From Kamptonema formosum PCC 6407 (lineage in GTDB: Bacteria > Cyanobacteriota > Cyanobacteriia > Cyanobacteriales > Microcoleaceae), in the NCBI RefSeq assembly GCF_000332155.1, contig NZ_KB235898.1, positions 853,499 through 917,498 on the forward strand: 64,000 nt of DNA, in the 5' to 3' direction. The notes below the pieces were generated by a model. That model saw only the letters and a list, made by a program, of their open reading frames with translations. It was not told the DNA's origin and searched no databases. The translations under genes were made by a program, and so were the position numbers. Shown here piece after piece: positions 32,833-41,704 of the stretch. Each line of letters starts with the position of its first letter. The stretch's first letter is position 1.

Positions 32833-35781
32833 TTAACGCAAACCAGAACAGGTAAAAGCTGCCCAGTAATGAGGATGTAAAAAGGGTTGAGCGTCGATAG
32901 AATTTCTGACTTCCTCAATTTGAAGTGTTACTCCGGCGTACTTGCGGTATTCACCATCCCATTTTAAATAGTCTGCTGAACTAGGCGGGTATTGATTGCG
33001 CTGTTTTCTAGCAGCTTGGCGCTTCGCTTGTACCTCTAAGGATAATGGTTTGATATCTTCTTGGGTGAGCGATCGCAATTTTTTCTGTGCTTGTTGCAAA
33101 GCTTCTGGGCGGCTTCTACCTTGTTGTCGTTCCTGATAGTAGAAAATAGAAAACAGGGCTGTAGCCAAGTCATTCACTGACCACAGCGTACTGATAACAC
33201 TTCTCGCACCCGCACACAAAAAGCCTGTCGATAGGGTCAGAATTTCATCAGCCAAAGATTCAGGAACTCCCAAATTTGTCTCGCAACAGGAGAGAAATAC
33301 ATCCCAGAGGTTCGGAAGTCGCCAACCTGGAGTCAGCAGTTCTCCCAGTGTCAATGTCTCATCTGCCAGTATCAGTTTTGATTCTAGTGGTTTATCAAGA
33401 CGAGATTGGGCATGGTGGCAGGAGTGAAGTAACTGAACTTGTAAAGCTAACTGACGGTAGTTGCTTTTTGTAGCTTGGCTGCGACCTTTCAAACGCTGAC
33501 TTTCAGGGATATTGAATAGATTAGCAATTTGCTCTGCTTCAAAACTGGCGCAGGCTAAGTCTTCTGTGGCATCTTCAACGATACCGTAGTTGAGAGAATC
33601 TCCACTTGGGTGTCGGTTTTCGCGTTCTTGGCAGAATTCTAAAACTTGGCAACTGGGGGCATAGCGAATCAGAAATTTGTCACCCAAATAGGAGTGTTCA
33701 GTGTCTTGAATCGGTAAAGCTGCAAGAGGAATTTGGTGCAACAGCAAGTGAGGTACTAAAATCAGTTCTTCGATGCCTTGGAGATATTGGTCAATCAGGT
33801 TATTGATTTGTAAACGTTGAGCTAGTTCAGCCAAGAAATCATTAAGCTGAGACTGCCAAGTGCCTTTATCGTTAAGATATGGCTGCAACCAGTTTTGCTC
33901 AATCCAGTTTTGCAATATTTCTATTCCTTCTCCCATACAGGTATGGAGAGAGGGAGTTGACTGATTTTGTCGTAGGACAAAGATATAAGTGTTGTCGGTA
34001 GTTGTGTAGAAACTCAGGATAGCAGTGGTTGGTCGATCGATAAGTTTCTGCATCTTGGCGAATTCAAGGGGGCTAACTTGAATTTCGCCAGCGAGTACGG
34101 GGTCTAACCCTCTGATTTGTTCAAAGACTTGATCTTTTTGGGTTTCTAGGATAGCGATCGCTTCATTGTAAGCTTGAAAAGCAGCGCGATTCTTGGTAAG
34201 GCTTCCCGATTCCATTAATTCTCGGTTGCTCTCAGAACCATTACGGAATCGTTCAGAGTCAATTTGCTTTTGTAAAGCTTCATATTGCTGCAATAATTCT
34301 TGCACTTCCGAAGGGATTTCGCCGCCAGAGTAGAGGTCATTACTTGCCATCAAATCTACGATACGTTTGGAACGAGAGCGTTCGACAGTTTCAATCGCTT
34401 TATCCATTTGAGCAGCATTGATGCAGGCTTGCACCATTTTTTCATAGATATCAATTGCTTCTGCTACTATTTCTTGACGACGGGAATCAGAAGTTGTCCA
34501 ACTACGACTAATTTCTAGTGCTTCGATCGCAGCAGAATAGCCTTCAATTGCTTGTTCCCAGAACCCAAAAATAAATGCTGTAATGCCCAGATTACATCCG
34601 TCTCTGAAGCATTCTACAGGAAAAGCGGTTGGAGTATCTATTTCTAAAGCTAGGCGGTAAGATTTAATAGCCTTATTAATCTGACCCTTAGTAGTGTAAA
34701 CTGTAGCTAGATTGTTTTGAGTCTCAGCCCAATCTTTAGGGAATGCTTCACGAGTATAAACTTGCAAGGTTGATTGATAAGCAGCTATTGCCTGTTCTAA
34801 ATGTTCTAATTTATCGCCACTAACTCTGTCGCAGTAAGCATTACCTAAATTATTTTGCAGCATAGCCCAATCTACAGGAAATTCTTCATAGGTGTAGATT
34901 TGCAAGGCTGATTGATAACCAGTAATTGCGACTTCTAGGTTCTCAGCGCGGTTGCCTTCAGTCCACTCATTGTAAACAAGAGACAGATTATTTTGAGTCA
35001 TCGCCCAATCTTCAGGGTATGCCTCAACAGTGAAAACTTGCAAAGCAGATTCGTAAGATACAATTGCCAACTTTAAGTTTTTGTTACGGCTGCCGCTAAT
35101 CCGGTTGGAATAGGCATTACCCAAATTATTATGAGCTAATGCCCAATATCGAGGAAACGTATCTTTAGTTAGGACTTGTAAAGCATTTTGACAAGCTATG
35201 ATTGCTTGCTCCATGTTATTTGCTCGGTCGCCGTAAATTCGCTTTCTATAGGTAGCTCCCAAATTAATTTGAGTTGCGGCCCATTCTTCTGGAAACGTCT
35301 CGCATACTTCAACATCCAGAGCATTTTTGAAGCAAGCAATTGCCCTCTCTAAATTTTGTGCTCGTTCACTACTAATATGGTCGAGGTAAACAGTGCCTAA
35401 ATTCCTTTCGGTTACAGCCCATTCTTGTGGGAAAGCTTCACGGGTAAGAACAGTCGAAGCTATCTCATAGCCTGCCTTTGCTATTTTTAATTTAAGTGTC
35501 TTGTTGCCTAGAGGAAAATCTTTAATTAAGTTACTGATATTGACAATATATACTGCCACATCTCGTGCCATTTCTGAGGGTACAAAGGACAACTTTTTCT
35601 TTTCCCATTTTTGCAATAAAAAAGCAAAGTTATCATCTAATTTATCCAAGTTTGCTTTTAAAAAAGAGTTAACTGCTCCTGGGTTGCTTTTGCTATCGAT
35701 TACGATTTGTAATAATTTATCTAAAAATTTTTGGTAATTTTTGCCGTGTTTTTTATTGAAATCGCCAAATCCTTTTCCCAT
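32833..35781 (-). CDS. TPR-CHAT protein (caspase-like)
   Basis: 982 residues. An N-terminal helical region (1-95) precedes about eight TPR-like repeats (95-430), each with WAxTQxNLG and AIxxxxxALQV-like cores. A coiled-coil linker (450-580) leads to a C-terminal CHAT domain (about 680-982). The catalytic pair appears intact: His in HSCHHAQ (789/790) and Cys in FLSCCETN (832/833). CHAT proteases can act in bacterial cell-death or immune signalling; the substrate here is unknown. The overlapping gene pair upstream at 35848-36818 is on the same strand and could be cotranscribed (66 bp gap). Confidence 0.88.
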   Translation of the reverse strand: MGKGFGDFNKKHGKNYQKFLDKLLQIVIDSKSNPGAVNSFLKANLDKLDDNFAFLLQKWEKKKLSFVPSEMARDVAVYIVNISNLIKDFPLGNKTLKLKIAKAGYEIASTVLTREAFPQEWAVTERNLGTVYLDHISSERAQNLERAIACFKNALDVEVCETFPEEWAATQINLGATYRKRIYGDRANNMEQAIIACQNALQVLTKDTFPRYWALAHNNLGNAYSNRISGSRNKNLKLAIVSYESALQVFTVEAYPEDWAMTQNNLSLVYNEWTEGNRAENLEVAITGYQSALQIYTYEEFPVDWAMLQNNLGNAYCDRVSGDKLEHLEQAIAAYQSTLQVYTREAFPKDWAETQNNLATVYTTKGQINKAIKSYRLALEIDTPTAFPVECFRDGCNLGITAFIFGFWEQAIEGYSAAIEALEISRSWTTSDSRRQEIVAEAIDIYEKMVQACINAAQMDKAIETVERSRSKRIVDLMASNDLYSGGEIPSEVQELLQQYEALQKQIDSERFRNGSESNRELMESGSLTKNRAAFQAYNEAIAILETQKDQVFEQIRGLDPVLAGEIQVSPLEFAKMQKLIDRPTTAILSFYTTTDNTYIFVLRQNQSTPSLHTCMGEGIEILQNWIEQNWLQPYLNDKGTWQSQLNDFLAELAQRLQINNLIDQYLQGIEELILVPHLLLHQIPLAALPIQDTEHSYLGDKFLIRYAPSCQVLEFCQERENRHPSGDSLNYGIVEDATEDLACASFEAEQIANLFNIPESQRLKGRSQATKSNYRQLALQVQLLHSCHHAQSRLDKPLESKLILADETLTLGELLTPGWRLPNLWDVFLSCCETNLGVPESLADEILTLSTGFLCAGARSVISTLWSVNDLATALFSIFYYQERQQGRSRPEALQQAQKKLRSLTQEDIKPLSLEVQAKRQAARKQRNQYPPSSADYLKWDGEYRKYAGVTLQIEEVRNSIDAQPFLHPHYWAAFTCSGLR

Positions 35782-35847
35782 ATAAATTATACCCTCAAAA
35801 AACGATCGGAAAATTAAAAATAATTTGTATACTACTTTGTCCCCAGA

Positions 35848-36438
35848 TTAAAAATTTGATTGATGAAACTCTTCTAATTTCTCTAACAAGCTTTCTGTCA
35901 AATCCAGTAACTCAATTGCATCATTATTGTCACTTAAATCGCGATTATTGGCAGTAGTTACACCACCAGCCAAAAAATTTCGTGCAGTACCAATCCTGAC
36001 ATCTCCATCGGTAATGCTCAAGCATTGTTCTAAATGTGCCACAATCTGAGGTAATCCCTCAGTTTCTAGTCGCTGTTGCACTTTAACAGCTAAAGGACTA
36101 TGACTTTCTCGCACCCACACGGCGGCCGGATAATCGCTTGCCAAAAATCTTTTCACAGCCTGAATAACATCTAAATACCACCACCAACGTTGAGGAGAAA
36201 TAAGTTGAGCTTTTCGTTTCTCTGTTAAATTGACAAAGCGCGATAATTCTTGATAAAAATCATAGGCTTTCTCAACTAATTGGCTATCTGCTTTTGCCAG
36301 TAATGTTTTTTCTTCATCACTGAGTCGAGATTCAATTTCTGTCAGGCGATCGCGAATTTCCAGCATTTCTAAATGCTCCGCACCACTAACATCAGGAAAC
36401 TCGACACTCACGCAATAACTTTTTAAGAGAGAATTCAT
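35848..36438 (-). CDS. Hypothetical protein, 196 residues, paired with the 127-residue gene
   Basis: Soluble, mostly helical and acidic. The N-terminus holds the leucine-rich segment EIRDRLTEIESRLSDEEKTL; a central PQRWWWYLDVIQAVKRFL segment is aromatic. Its ATG overlaps the preceding stop by ATGA (36435-36438). I do not recognise the family. It could be an antitoxin-like partner, but that rests only on organisation. Confidence 0.6.
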   Translation of the reverse strand: MNSLLKSYCVSVEFPDVSGAEHLEMLEIRDRLTEIESRLSDEEKTLLAKADSQLVEKAYDFYQELSRFVNLTEKRKAQLISPQRWWWYLDVIQAVKRFLASDYPAAVWVRESHSPLAVKVQQRLETEGLPQIVAHLEQCLSITDGDVRIGTARNFLAGGVTTANNRDLSDNNDAIELLDLTESLLEKLEEFHQSNF

Positions 36439-36818
36439 ATTTCTAACTCCTTAACTGAACCTAAATAAACAAACTCTGATTTAGCTAAATGGCCTTCGGG
36501 GTTACGGGGAGGAAAGGCAGTTTCTAAAACTCCATCCAAGCCAATCATTACTAACCAAATTATATTCTCCACATTAGCTACCAGGGTCGGATAAATTGTT
36601 TCTCCATACACATAGATATAAACATTAGTATTAGAATTGTTAGCAACAAAAGTGATAATGGTATTATATTGCTCAAGGGTAGTATCATCGGGCAAATGAC
36701 CTCGGCTAATCCTTTTGCTCAGATGACGAGTTGCTTTTCCAGGTTTCCAAATGATTTGCTCTCTAACTCTCGCAATCGCTTGAAAAACAGCTATTCGTTT
36801 AACTTCATCAAGAATCAA
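36435..36818 (-). CDS. Hypothetical protein, 127 residues
   Basis: Starts at TTG 36818 after GGTAAAGG; no in-frame ATG is available. The N-terminus is basic (KRIAVFQAIARVREQIIWKP). A beta-rich core follows (NVYIYVYGETIYPTLV) with an aromatic hydrophobic strand (NIIWLVMIGLDGVLETAFPP). The fold outline resembles small RNase/RelE-like toxins, but catalytic residues cannot be assigned. The gene is translationally coupled to the 196-residue gene. Confidence 0.55.
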   Translation of the reverse strand: MILDEVKRIAVFQAIARVREQIIWKPGKATRHLSKRISRGHLPDDTTLEQYNTIITFVANNSNTNVYIYVYGETIYPTLVANVENIIWLVMIGLDGVLETAFPPRNPEGHLAKSEFVYLGSVKELEI

Positions 36819-37011
36819 TTTACCTTTACCTTTCCTACTATCTTCATTATATCTATAGTAATATTTTTGTAAATAATGTCAAAATCGAGGCGCTACCGTA
36901 ATTGTAGCGATAATACAAGGTTATAATCTAGCCGCATCAAGGTTTTCAGCCTTTGTTATCCACTAAATTTGTATCAACCACTACTCTTGACTCCAAGCAT
37001 CTGGGAGAGCC

Positions 37012-37728
37012 ATGCCAGATTCACCACCTGTAAAAATTTCTATCATCATCCCAGTATTAAATGAAGCCAAAGCGATCGCGCAAACCATCAAATCTGCTCA
37101 AAATGCAGTTGACATAGAAATCATCGTCGTAGACGGCGGGAGCACAGACAGCAGTATTGAGGCAGCCTCCGGTGTTAAAATTATCTCCGCCCCAGTAGGC
37201 CGCGCCATTCAAATGAATGCCGGTGCAGCCACCGCTAACGGCGACATCCTACTATTTCTCCACGCCGATACTCTTTTACCTGTTGGGTTCGATACTTGGG
37301 TAAGACAAATCCTAGCCCAACCTGGAATCATTGCCGGGGCCTTCCAATTGAAAATAGATGGCAAAACTCCGGGTCTGCGACTGGTTGAAAAAATGGTAAA
37401 TCTGCGATCGCGCTACTTCCAAATGCCCTACGGCGACCAAGCTATTTTTCTTAAAACCACTACCTTTCAACAACTCGGCGGCTTTCCCAACCAGCCAATA
37501 ATGGAAGACTTTGAACTGATCCGACGATTACAGCACCAAGGAAAAATTGCGCTCTCTCCCCTCCATGTTCTCACCTCCGCCCGTCGCTGGCAAAAACTCG
37601 GCATTCTCAAAACCACCCTCATTAACCAGATCGTCATAATTGCCTATTTCTTGGGAGTGTCGCCAGACCGCCTCGCATCCTGGTATCGTCAAAACCATAA
37701 AAATGCTGTGGCTGACAACCAAAAGTGA
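37012..37728 (+). CDS. TIGR04283 family glycosyltransferase (arsenosugar biosynthesis type)
   Basis: 238 residues, GT2 fold. The signatures are SIIIPVLNEAKAIAQTI, VVDGGSTDSS, LFLHADTLLP and the acceptor region PIMEDFELIRRLQ. A C-terminal hydrophobic segment (NQIVIIAYFLGVSP) would anchor it to the membrane. The family is named for arsenosugar loci, where it sits with TIGR04282. No arsenic methyltransferase is evident in this window. Confidence 0.9.
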   Translation: MPDSPPVKISIIIPVLNEAKAIAQTIKSAQNAVDIEIIVVDGGSTDSSIEAASGVKIISAPVGRAIQMNAGAATANGDILLFLHADTLLPVGFDTWVRQILAQPGIIAGAFQLKIDGKTPGLRLVEKMVNLRSRYFQMPYGDQAIFLKTTTFQQLGGFPNQPIMEDFELIRRLQHQGKIALSPLHVLTSARRWQKLGILKTTLINQIVIIAYFLGVSPDRLASWYRQNHKNAVADNQK

Positions 37729-37834
37729 ACTTTTCTAAAGCTGGCAGCCAATTCTGCAATTACGCAACCCCTCCCTGCTTAAAATATGACCTTAAGTTGC
37801 GATCGCAATTTTGAATAAGTGAGGAAAAAAAAGT

Positions 37835-38338
37835 ATGGCCGATCCCAGAGACGCAGAGCTCATTAAACCCTTTAACGGCGATCCATTCGTGGGTCATCTA
37901 GCCACCCCCATCAGTGCTTCTGATTTCACCAAAACTTTCATCGGCAACCTACCCGCCTACCGCAAAAATCTCTCCCCCATCGTTCGGGGTCTAGAGATTG
38001 GTTTGGCACACGGTTACTTCCTCGTGGGCCCGGAGATCGTCTTCGGCCCTTTGCGGGATTATCCAGAAGCAGCTAATTTGGGCGGATTAATTACAGCCCT
38101 CGTCCTAGTGCTGCTAGGCACTGCCGGTATGTCTGCCTACGGCTTAGTCTCTTTCAAAGAGGACAGTGGCTACCCAAGCGCTAATCCTCAAACTCCTGAA
38201 GCCTTAAAAAATGCTGAAGGCTGGAGCCAACTAACCGCTGGGTTTTTCATCGGTGGTGCAGCCGGCGCTTTCGTAGCCTACTTCCTTCTGGAAAATTTCA
38301 AGGGCGTAGATGCCATCTTCCGGGGCTTGGTTAACTAA
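37835..38338 (+). CDS. psaL: Photosystem I subunit XI (PsaL)
   Basis: 167 residues. Begins MADPRDAELIKPFNGDPFVG and has three membrane helices; the Ca/chlorophyll-binding loop ENLGG-like segment reads EAANLGGLITAL. PsaL is central to the trimerisation or tetramerisation interface of photosystem I. GTGAGGAAAA precedes the ATG. psaI follows 152 bp downstream. Confidence 0.99.
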   Translation: MADPRDAELIKPFNGDPFVGHLATPISASDFTKTFIGNLPAYRKNLSPIVRGLEIGLAHGYFLVGPEIVFGPLRDYPEAANLGGLITALVLVLLGTAGMSAYGLVSFKEDSGYPSANPQTPEALKNAEGWSQLTAGFFIGGAAGAFVAYFLLENFKGVDAIFRGLVN

Positions 38339-38490
38339 ACCCTTTGCCTCACAATGGTGGGGTTGGGGCAGGAATTATTACTCTCCAATCCCGACTTTTG
38401 TTAAGAATTTTGAGCAGTGAGAGCTTTTACTGACTTCTAAGTAATATCCCTGTTCCCAGACTGTAATACTTTAGATTTGGAGAATTAAAC

Positions 38491-38607
38491 ATGACAGGTT
38501 CCTACGCAGCTTCTTTCTTACCTTGGATCTTGATTCCAGCAATCACTTGGCTTTTTCCATTGGTAGCTATGGGTCTACTTTTTATCTACATAGAAAGCGA
38601 GGCATAA
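38491..38607 (+). CDS. psaI: Photosystem I subunit VIII (PsaI)
   Basis: 38 residues, shorter than most gene-calling cut-offs. It is one membrane helix flanked by [12 protein letters not shown] and IYIESEA, matching PsaI. It stabilises PsaL binding and photosystem I oligomers. TTTGGAGAA precedes the ATG. It follows psaL and precedes a terminator, so a psaL-psaI operon is likely. Confidence 0.95.
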   Translation: MTGSYAASFLPWILIPAITWLFPLVAMGLLFIYIESEA

Positions 38608-38659
38608 TCCTCGTAAGCATCTTAGAGTTAAAATCCGCTCAGCTTTAACTCATCTTTTG

Positions 38660-38694
38660 AAAAAAATCCTCTGTTACAAGCGGGGGATTTTTTT
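38660..38694 (+). terminator. Terminator after psaI
   Basis: Stem AAAAAATCC / GGATTTTTT with a T-run, about 50 bp after the psaI stop; the A-rich left arm makes it possibly bidirectional. Confidence 0.8.
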
Positions 38695-38768
38695 CTGGAA
38701 AGCTAAGGTAGAGGAAGTTTTCGAGTTGAGAGGGCGCGATACCAGCAGACTTTTCCCCTTCTGATAAC

Positions 38769-38898
38769 AAATCCGGCTTTACTACCCCCTTTATTGTCAT
38801 TGCGAGCGAAGCGAAGCAATCGCCTAGCCTCTGCGATTGCTTCGCTTCGCTCGCAATGACGGATTATTACTAATAAAGGGGATGACTAACCCGGATTT
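38769..38898. repeat. GTCATTGCGA palindromic element, copy 2, with long outer arms
   Basis: The core hairpin 38796-38860 has long near-perfect arms, GTCATTGCGAGCGAAGCGAA and its complement. Outer arms AAATCCGG...CCCCTTTA and TAAAGGGG...CCGGATTT continue the inversion to 130 bp in all. The rest of spacer 38608-39150 shows no gene; a short minus-strand frame at 38886-39101 is unconvincing. Confidence 0.88.
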
Positions 38899-39150
38899 GG
38901 TACGAGTCGATCGCCGCTAATCTTGCCCTTAGCTAAAGAAAATATCCTCTCTTGTGCGATCGCGCCAGCTCCGAGTCGCCGCCCACCAACAAAACGGGAA
39001 ATAATTGCGTAATCGAACTTTACTGCCGTGAAGTTGCCTACTAAGCTTCCTCCCTTAGCTGGGAATGACTTAGAAATCGGCTGTAGAGGACAGATAAGCA
39101 ACTATTAAGTCACAATTGTTACCATAAACTCAATTCTTGAGGAAATAACG

Positions 39151-39705
39151 ATGAAATTCCCCCCTATGCGTAGAATCCTAGCTCCCTTTCTAATCGCGAT
39201 GATGCTGTTTGTGACGGCGTGCGGGGATAAAGCCCCCACCCGCTGGGACAAAGCTCAGCAAGAAAGTACCCAAAAACCTAAAACAACGCAGACAAAAGCC
39301 CAACAACCTACTCAAACAACTAATGCCCAGAAACTTCCCAACAAACCCGTAGCTGGAGGCAAATTAAATCGCTTCTTCCCCCCTAACGGCGGTGGCTACA
39401 CTCGCACTTTCGCTCAGGAAAAAGCAGGTTTTGCTGAAGCGAAGTTGAAACAAGGTGGCAAAGATGTGGCAATGCTGTCTATTAATGACATCGCTGGCAA
39501 TCCCAGTGCGGCAACCAAATTTGAGAAGAGTACCCAGAAAATAGGCGGCTATCCTGCTGTTAAACAAGGATCTACGACTACCGCTGTCCTAGTAGCCAAC
39601 CGCTACCAGGTGAAAGTTCAGTCCAAAACTCCCTCTTTTAGTGCTAGCGATCGCGAAGATTGGCTCGAAAAATTCAATCTCAGCGGCCTTGCCAACCTCA
39701 AATAA
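39151..39705 (+). CDS. Cyanobacterial lipoprotein, unknown role
   Basis: 184 residues. The signal sequence RRILAPFLIAMMLFVTAC ends in a lipobox with Cys24. A Gln/Thr/Lys-rich linker (30-65) leads to a conserved domain starting LNRFFPPNGGGYTRTFAQEK, a pattern I have seen in cyanobacterial secreted lipoproteins without function. No operon partner is clear. Confidence 0.75.
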   Translation: MKFPPMRRILAPFLIAMMLFVTACGDKAPTRWDKAQQESTQKPKTTQTKAQQPTQTTNAQKLPNKPVAGGKLNRFFPPNGGGYTRTFAQEKAGFAEAKLKQGGKDVAMLSINDIAGNPSAATKFEKSTQKIGGYPAVKQGSTTTAVLVANRYQVKVQSKTPSFSASDREDWLEKFNLSGLANLK

Positions 39706-39766
39706 GGCTGCCTACCTTGTAGAAGGGCGATCGCAGTCTCTACATTTGATATTGACACACTAATGA

Positions 39767-39997
39767 GATACAGGTTGGCAAAACCTCCAACCCTTTGAAA
39801 CTGAGCCTTCTGAGGCTTACTCATCTACTATTCATTTCATAAGTAATTACAACCTGGATTTCTGGCAAGTGCCTAAAGGCTTTAAGGCTTGCGCCATTGC
39901 GCCTTGTTCGCCTATCTCTCAAGAATCTCATTTCCCTTTGGCAGAACTTGCGGCACAGCCTGAGTGGGGTGAGAGTGTTAAATCCGCTCAAAAATAA
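39767..39997 (+). other. Open frame without start codon upstream of the 295-residue gene
   Basis: 77 in-frame codons between TGA (39764) and TAA (39995) with plausible composition, for example NLDFWQVPKGFKACAIAPCS, but no ATG, GTG or TTG. It could be a remnant, or a leader region read in another frame. The whole spacer is 39706-40011. I do not call it a gene. Confidence 0.25.
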
Positions 39998-40011
39998 GGA
40001 GCCTGTCTGTT

Positions 40012-40899
40012 ATGAGCAAAACCATCTTTGAATTAGTAGATCAACTTCCCAAAGACAACATGACCGTTAAAGCGCTGCGAGCGCTTGACTTTGTGGTTCC
40101 TGGTCAATGGGATAATTTAGTTGGCTTTGAAAACACAATCCGCACAGTCACAGGCGAAACTGACGAAGAACTAATCCAGCAAATAGGCGATCGCGCCATC
40201 TACCTTTATAACGACAAATCCCAGGGATACCAACGGGCTCTATGGCTCTACCAAACTATCGACAGTGCAGGTAGTGCGCTGGGTGCAGCAGCCTTAGCAA
40301 ATAAAGTTTCCCAAAATGTTCCTTTCTTGGGATTGCTTGGCAACCTCACCCCCAAACCTGAAAAAGCCCAAACTATTGACCTATCCTTAAAATTAGTCAC
40401 CGAACTTTTGGCTTTCTGCCAAATTAACGGCATCCCTGGCGATAGCATCGGCGATTTTGTCGGCTCTTTAGGTGACTACGGTGGCGAGTCTCTGATGCGA
40501 ATGGCAGCTTTGGTTTGCTTTGATGGTTTAATTCCTCTAGGCCCCAACTTTATCATGGCCACTCAGTCCTGGATTGAAAGGCTCTCACCCAAGGATTTAG
40601 CAGAAAATCAAGCCTTTAAGCAAATGGGCGATATGATTCCAGGGGGTTCTCCCGCAGGCAAGCTAGGTTTTATTGGCGAAAGCTTCTCCTCGGTTTCTGG
40701 CTGGATGAGCAATTTTGTGAACGAACGCGGTTTGACTCCCCAAAACGTACTCGGTCATTTGCAGACTTTTGTAGAAATTTCTGATGACAAGGTAGACTAT
40801 GTGGGTGCTTTCCTGGATATGACTACTAACTACTACGAACACACTGGTGTCCAAACTCTTGCTCGCCGCTTGATTGAACGCGCTGTAGCTGAGATTTAA
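40012..40899 (+). CDS. Conserved cyanobacterial protein, unknown role
   Basis: 295 residues, soluble, helical, with no signal peptide. The ATG follows AAGGAGCCTGTCTGTT. The N-terminal segment reads FELVDQLPKDNMTVKALRAL; a Gly-rich middle (GSLGDYGGESL) is conserved-looking. I do not recognise a domain. Confidence 0.75.
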   Translation: MSKTIFELVDQLPKDNMTVKALRALDFVVPGQWDNLVGFENTIRTVTGETDEELIQQIGDRAIYLYNDKSQGYQRALWLYQTIDSAGSALGAAALANKVSQNVPFLGLLGNLTPKPEKAQTIDLSLKLVTELLAFCQINGIPGDSIGDFVGSLGDYGGESLMRMAALVCFDGLIPLGPNFIMATQSWIERLSPKDLAENQAFKQMGDMIPGGSPAGKLGFIGESFSSVSGWMSNFVNERGLTPQNVLGHLQTFVEISDDKVDYVGAFLDMTTNYYEHTGVQTLARRLIERAVAEI

Positions 40900-41004
40900 A
40901 ATAGCCCAAGCAGCTTTAAAATGTAGAGGTGCGATCGCTCGTACCTCTGCAAAAGAGAACCCAGAATTATTGTTGAAAACGGAATTCTTTGATAGGTAGC
41001 ATCA

Positions 41005-41598
41005 ATGGCAGAAGAAGTAAAAAATCCTAACGCTGGGGAAGCGGGGACTCCTGAAATTGCTCAAGAACACGCTCCGAGTTCTGACCAACCAGAGACAAGT
41101 GACATTCCCAGTACCGACAAGCCTCAGCCAGAGGCGAAAAATACAGAGGCGAAAAAGCCAGCCGCTAAACCTGCGGCTGATAAAGCCGCCGCAGCTAAGC
41201 CTCCGAAGAAGGAGAAGGCTCCTGCTTTGGAAGATAAGCCTTTTGCAGATTTTATTCAGCAAGACTATTTGCCAGCTTTACAGACCGCTTTGGACAAACA
41301 GGGAGTTAAGGATTTAGACCTGACTTTCGCTAAGCAAAAATTTGCGATCGCAGGTTTGAATGCAGCAGAAGAATGCTGGCAAATTATTGGCAAGTTCCAA
41401 GGAGGTCAGCGGCAATTCAATCTCTATTTCCCTAAAGAAGATATCCAAGCTCAAAGAGCTTTTTCTTGTGCGGAAAACGGCACTAAAACCAGTACCTTGG
41501 AACCTTTCTTAATTGACGAACGTAAGATTACGTTGGACTTGATGGTGTTCGGCGTTGTCCAGCGGCTCAACGCTCAAAAGTGGCTGAAACGAAATTAG
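41005..41598 (+). CDS. DUF2996 domain-containing protein
   Basis: 197 residues. A low-complexity tail rich in Ala, Lys, Glu and Pro (1-75) precedes the DUF2996 domain, whose marks are FADFIQQDYLPALQTALDKQ and CWQIIGKFQGGQRQFNLYF. The family is cyanobacterial and plastid-linked with unknown role. The start overlaps no upstream gene. Confidence 0.85.
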   Translation: MAEEVKNPNAGEAGTPEIAQEHAPSSDQPETSDIPSTDKPQPEAKNTEAKKPAAKPAADKAAAAKPPKKEKAPALEDKPFADFIQQDYLPALQTALDKQGVKDLDLTFAKQKFAIAGLNAAEECWQIIGKFQGGQRQFNLYFPKEDIQAQRAFSCAENGTKTSTLEPFLIDERKITLDLMVFGVVQRLNAQKWLKRN

Positions 41599-41670
41599 CA
41601 CCAGGGGAAGGAGAAGATAAAAGTTTTGAGTTTGAAGTTTTAAGTCTTGAGTAGAAGACAATTCAAAATT

Positions 41671-41704
41671 CTTTTTCCTTCCTTCTTCCCTCTTCCTTCT
41701 TCCT
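41671..41704. repeat. TTCTTCC-type heptamer repeat
   Basis: A C/T-rich heptamer tract of about five units between DUF2996 and the convergent hydrolase gene. Confidence 0.8.

Noticed and set aside
38886-39101. 71-residue minus-strand frame after the palindromic element
   Set aside because: It overlaps the right arm of the palindrome, lacks a ribosome-binding site and shows no family signature.
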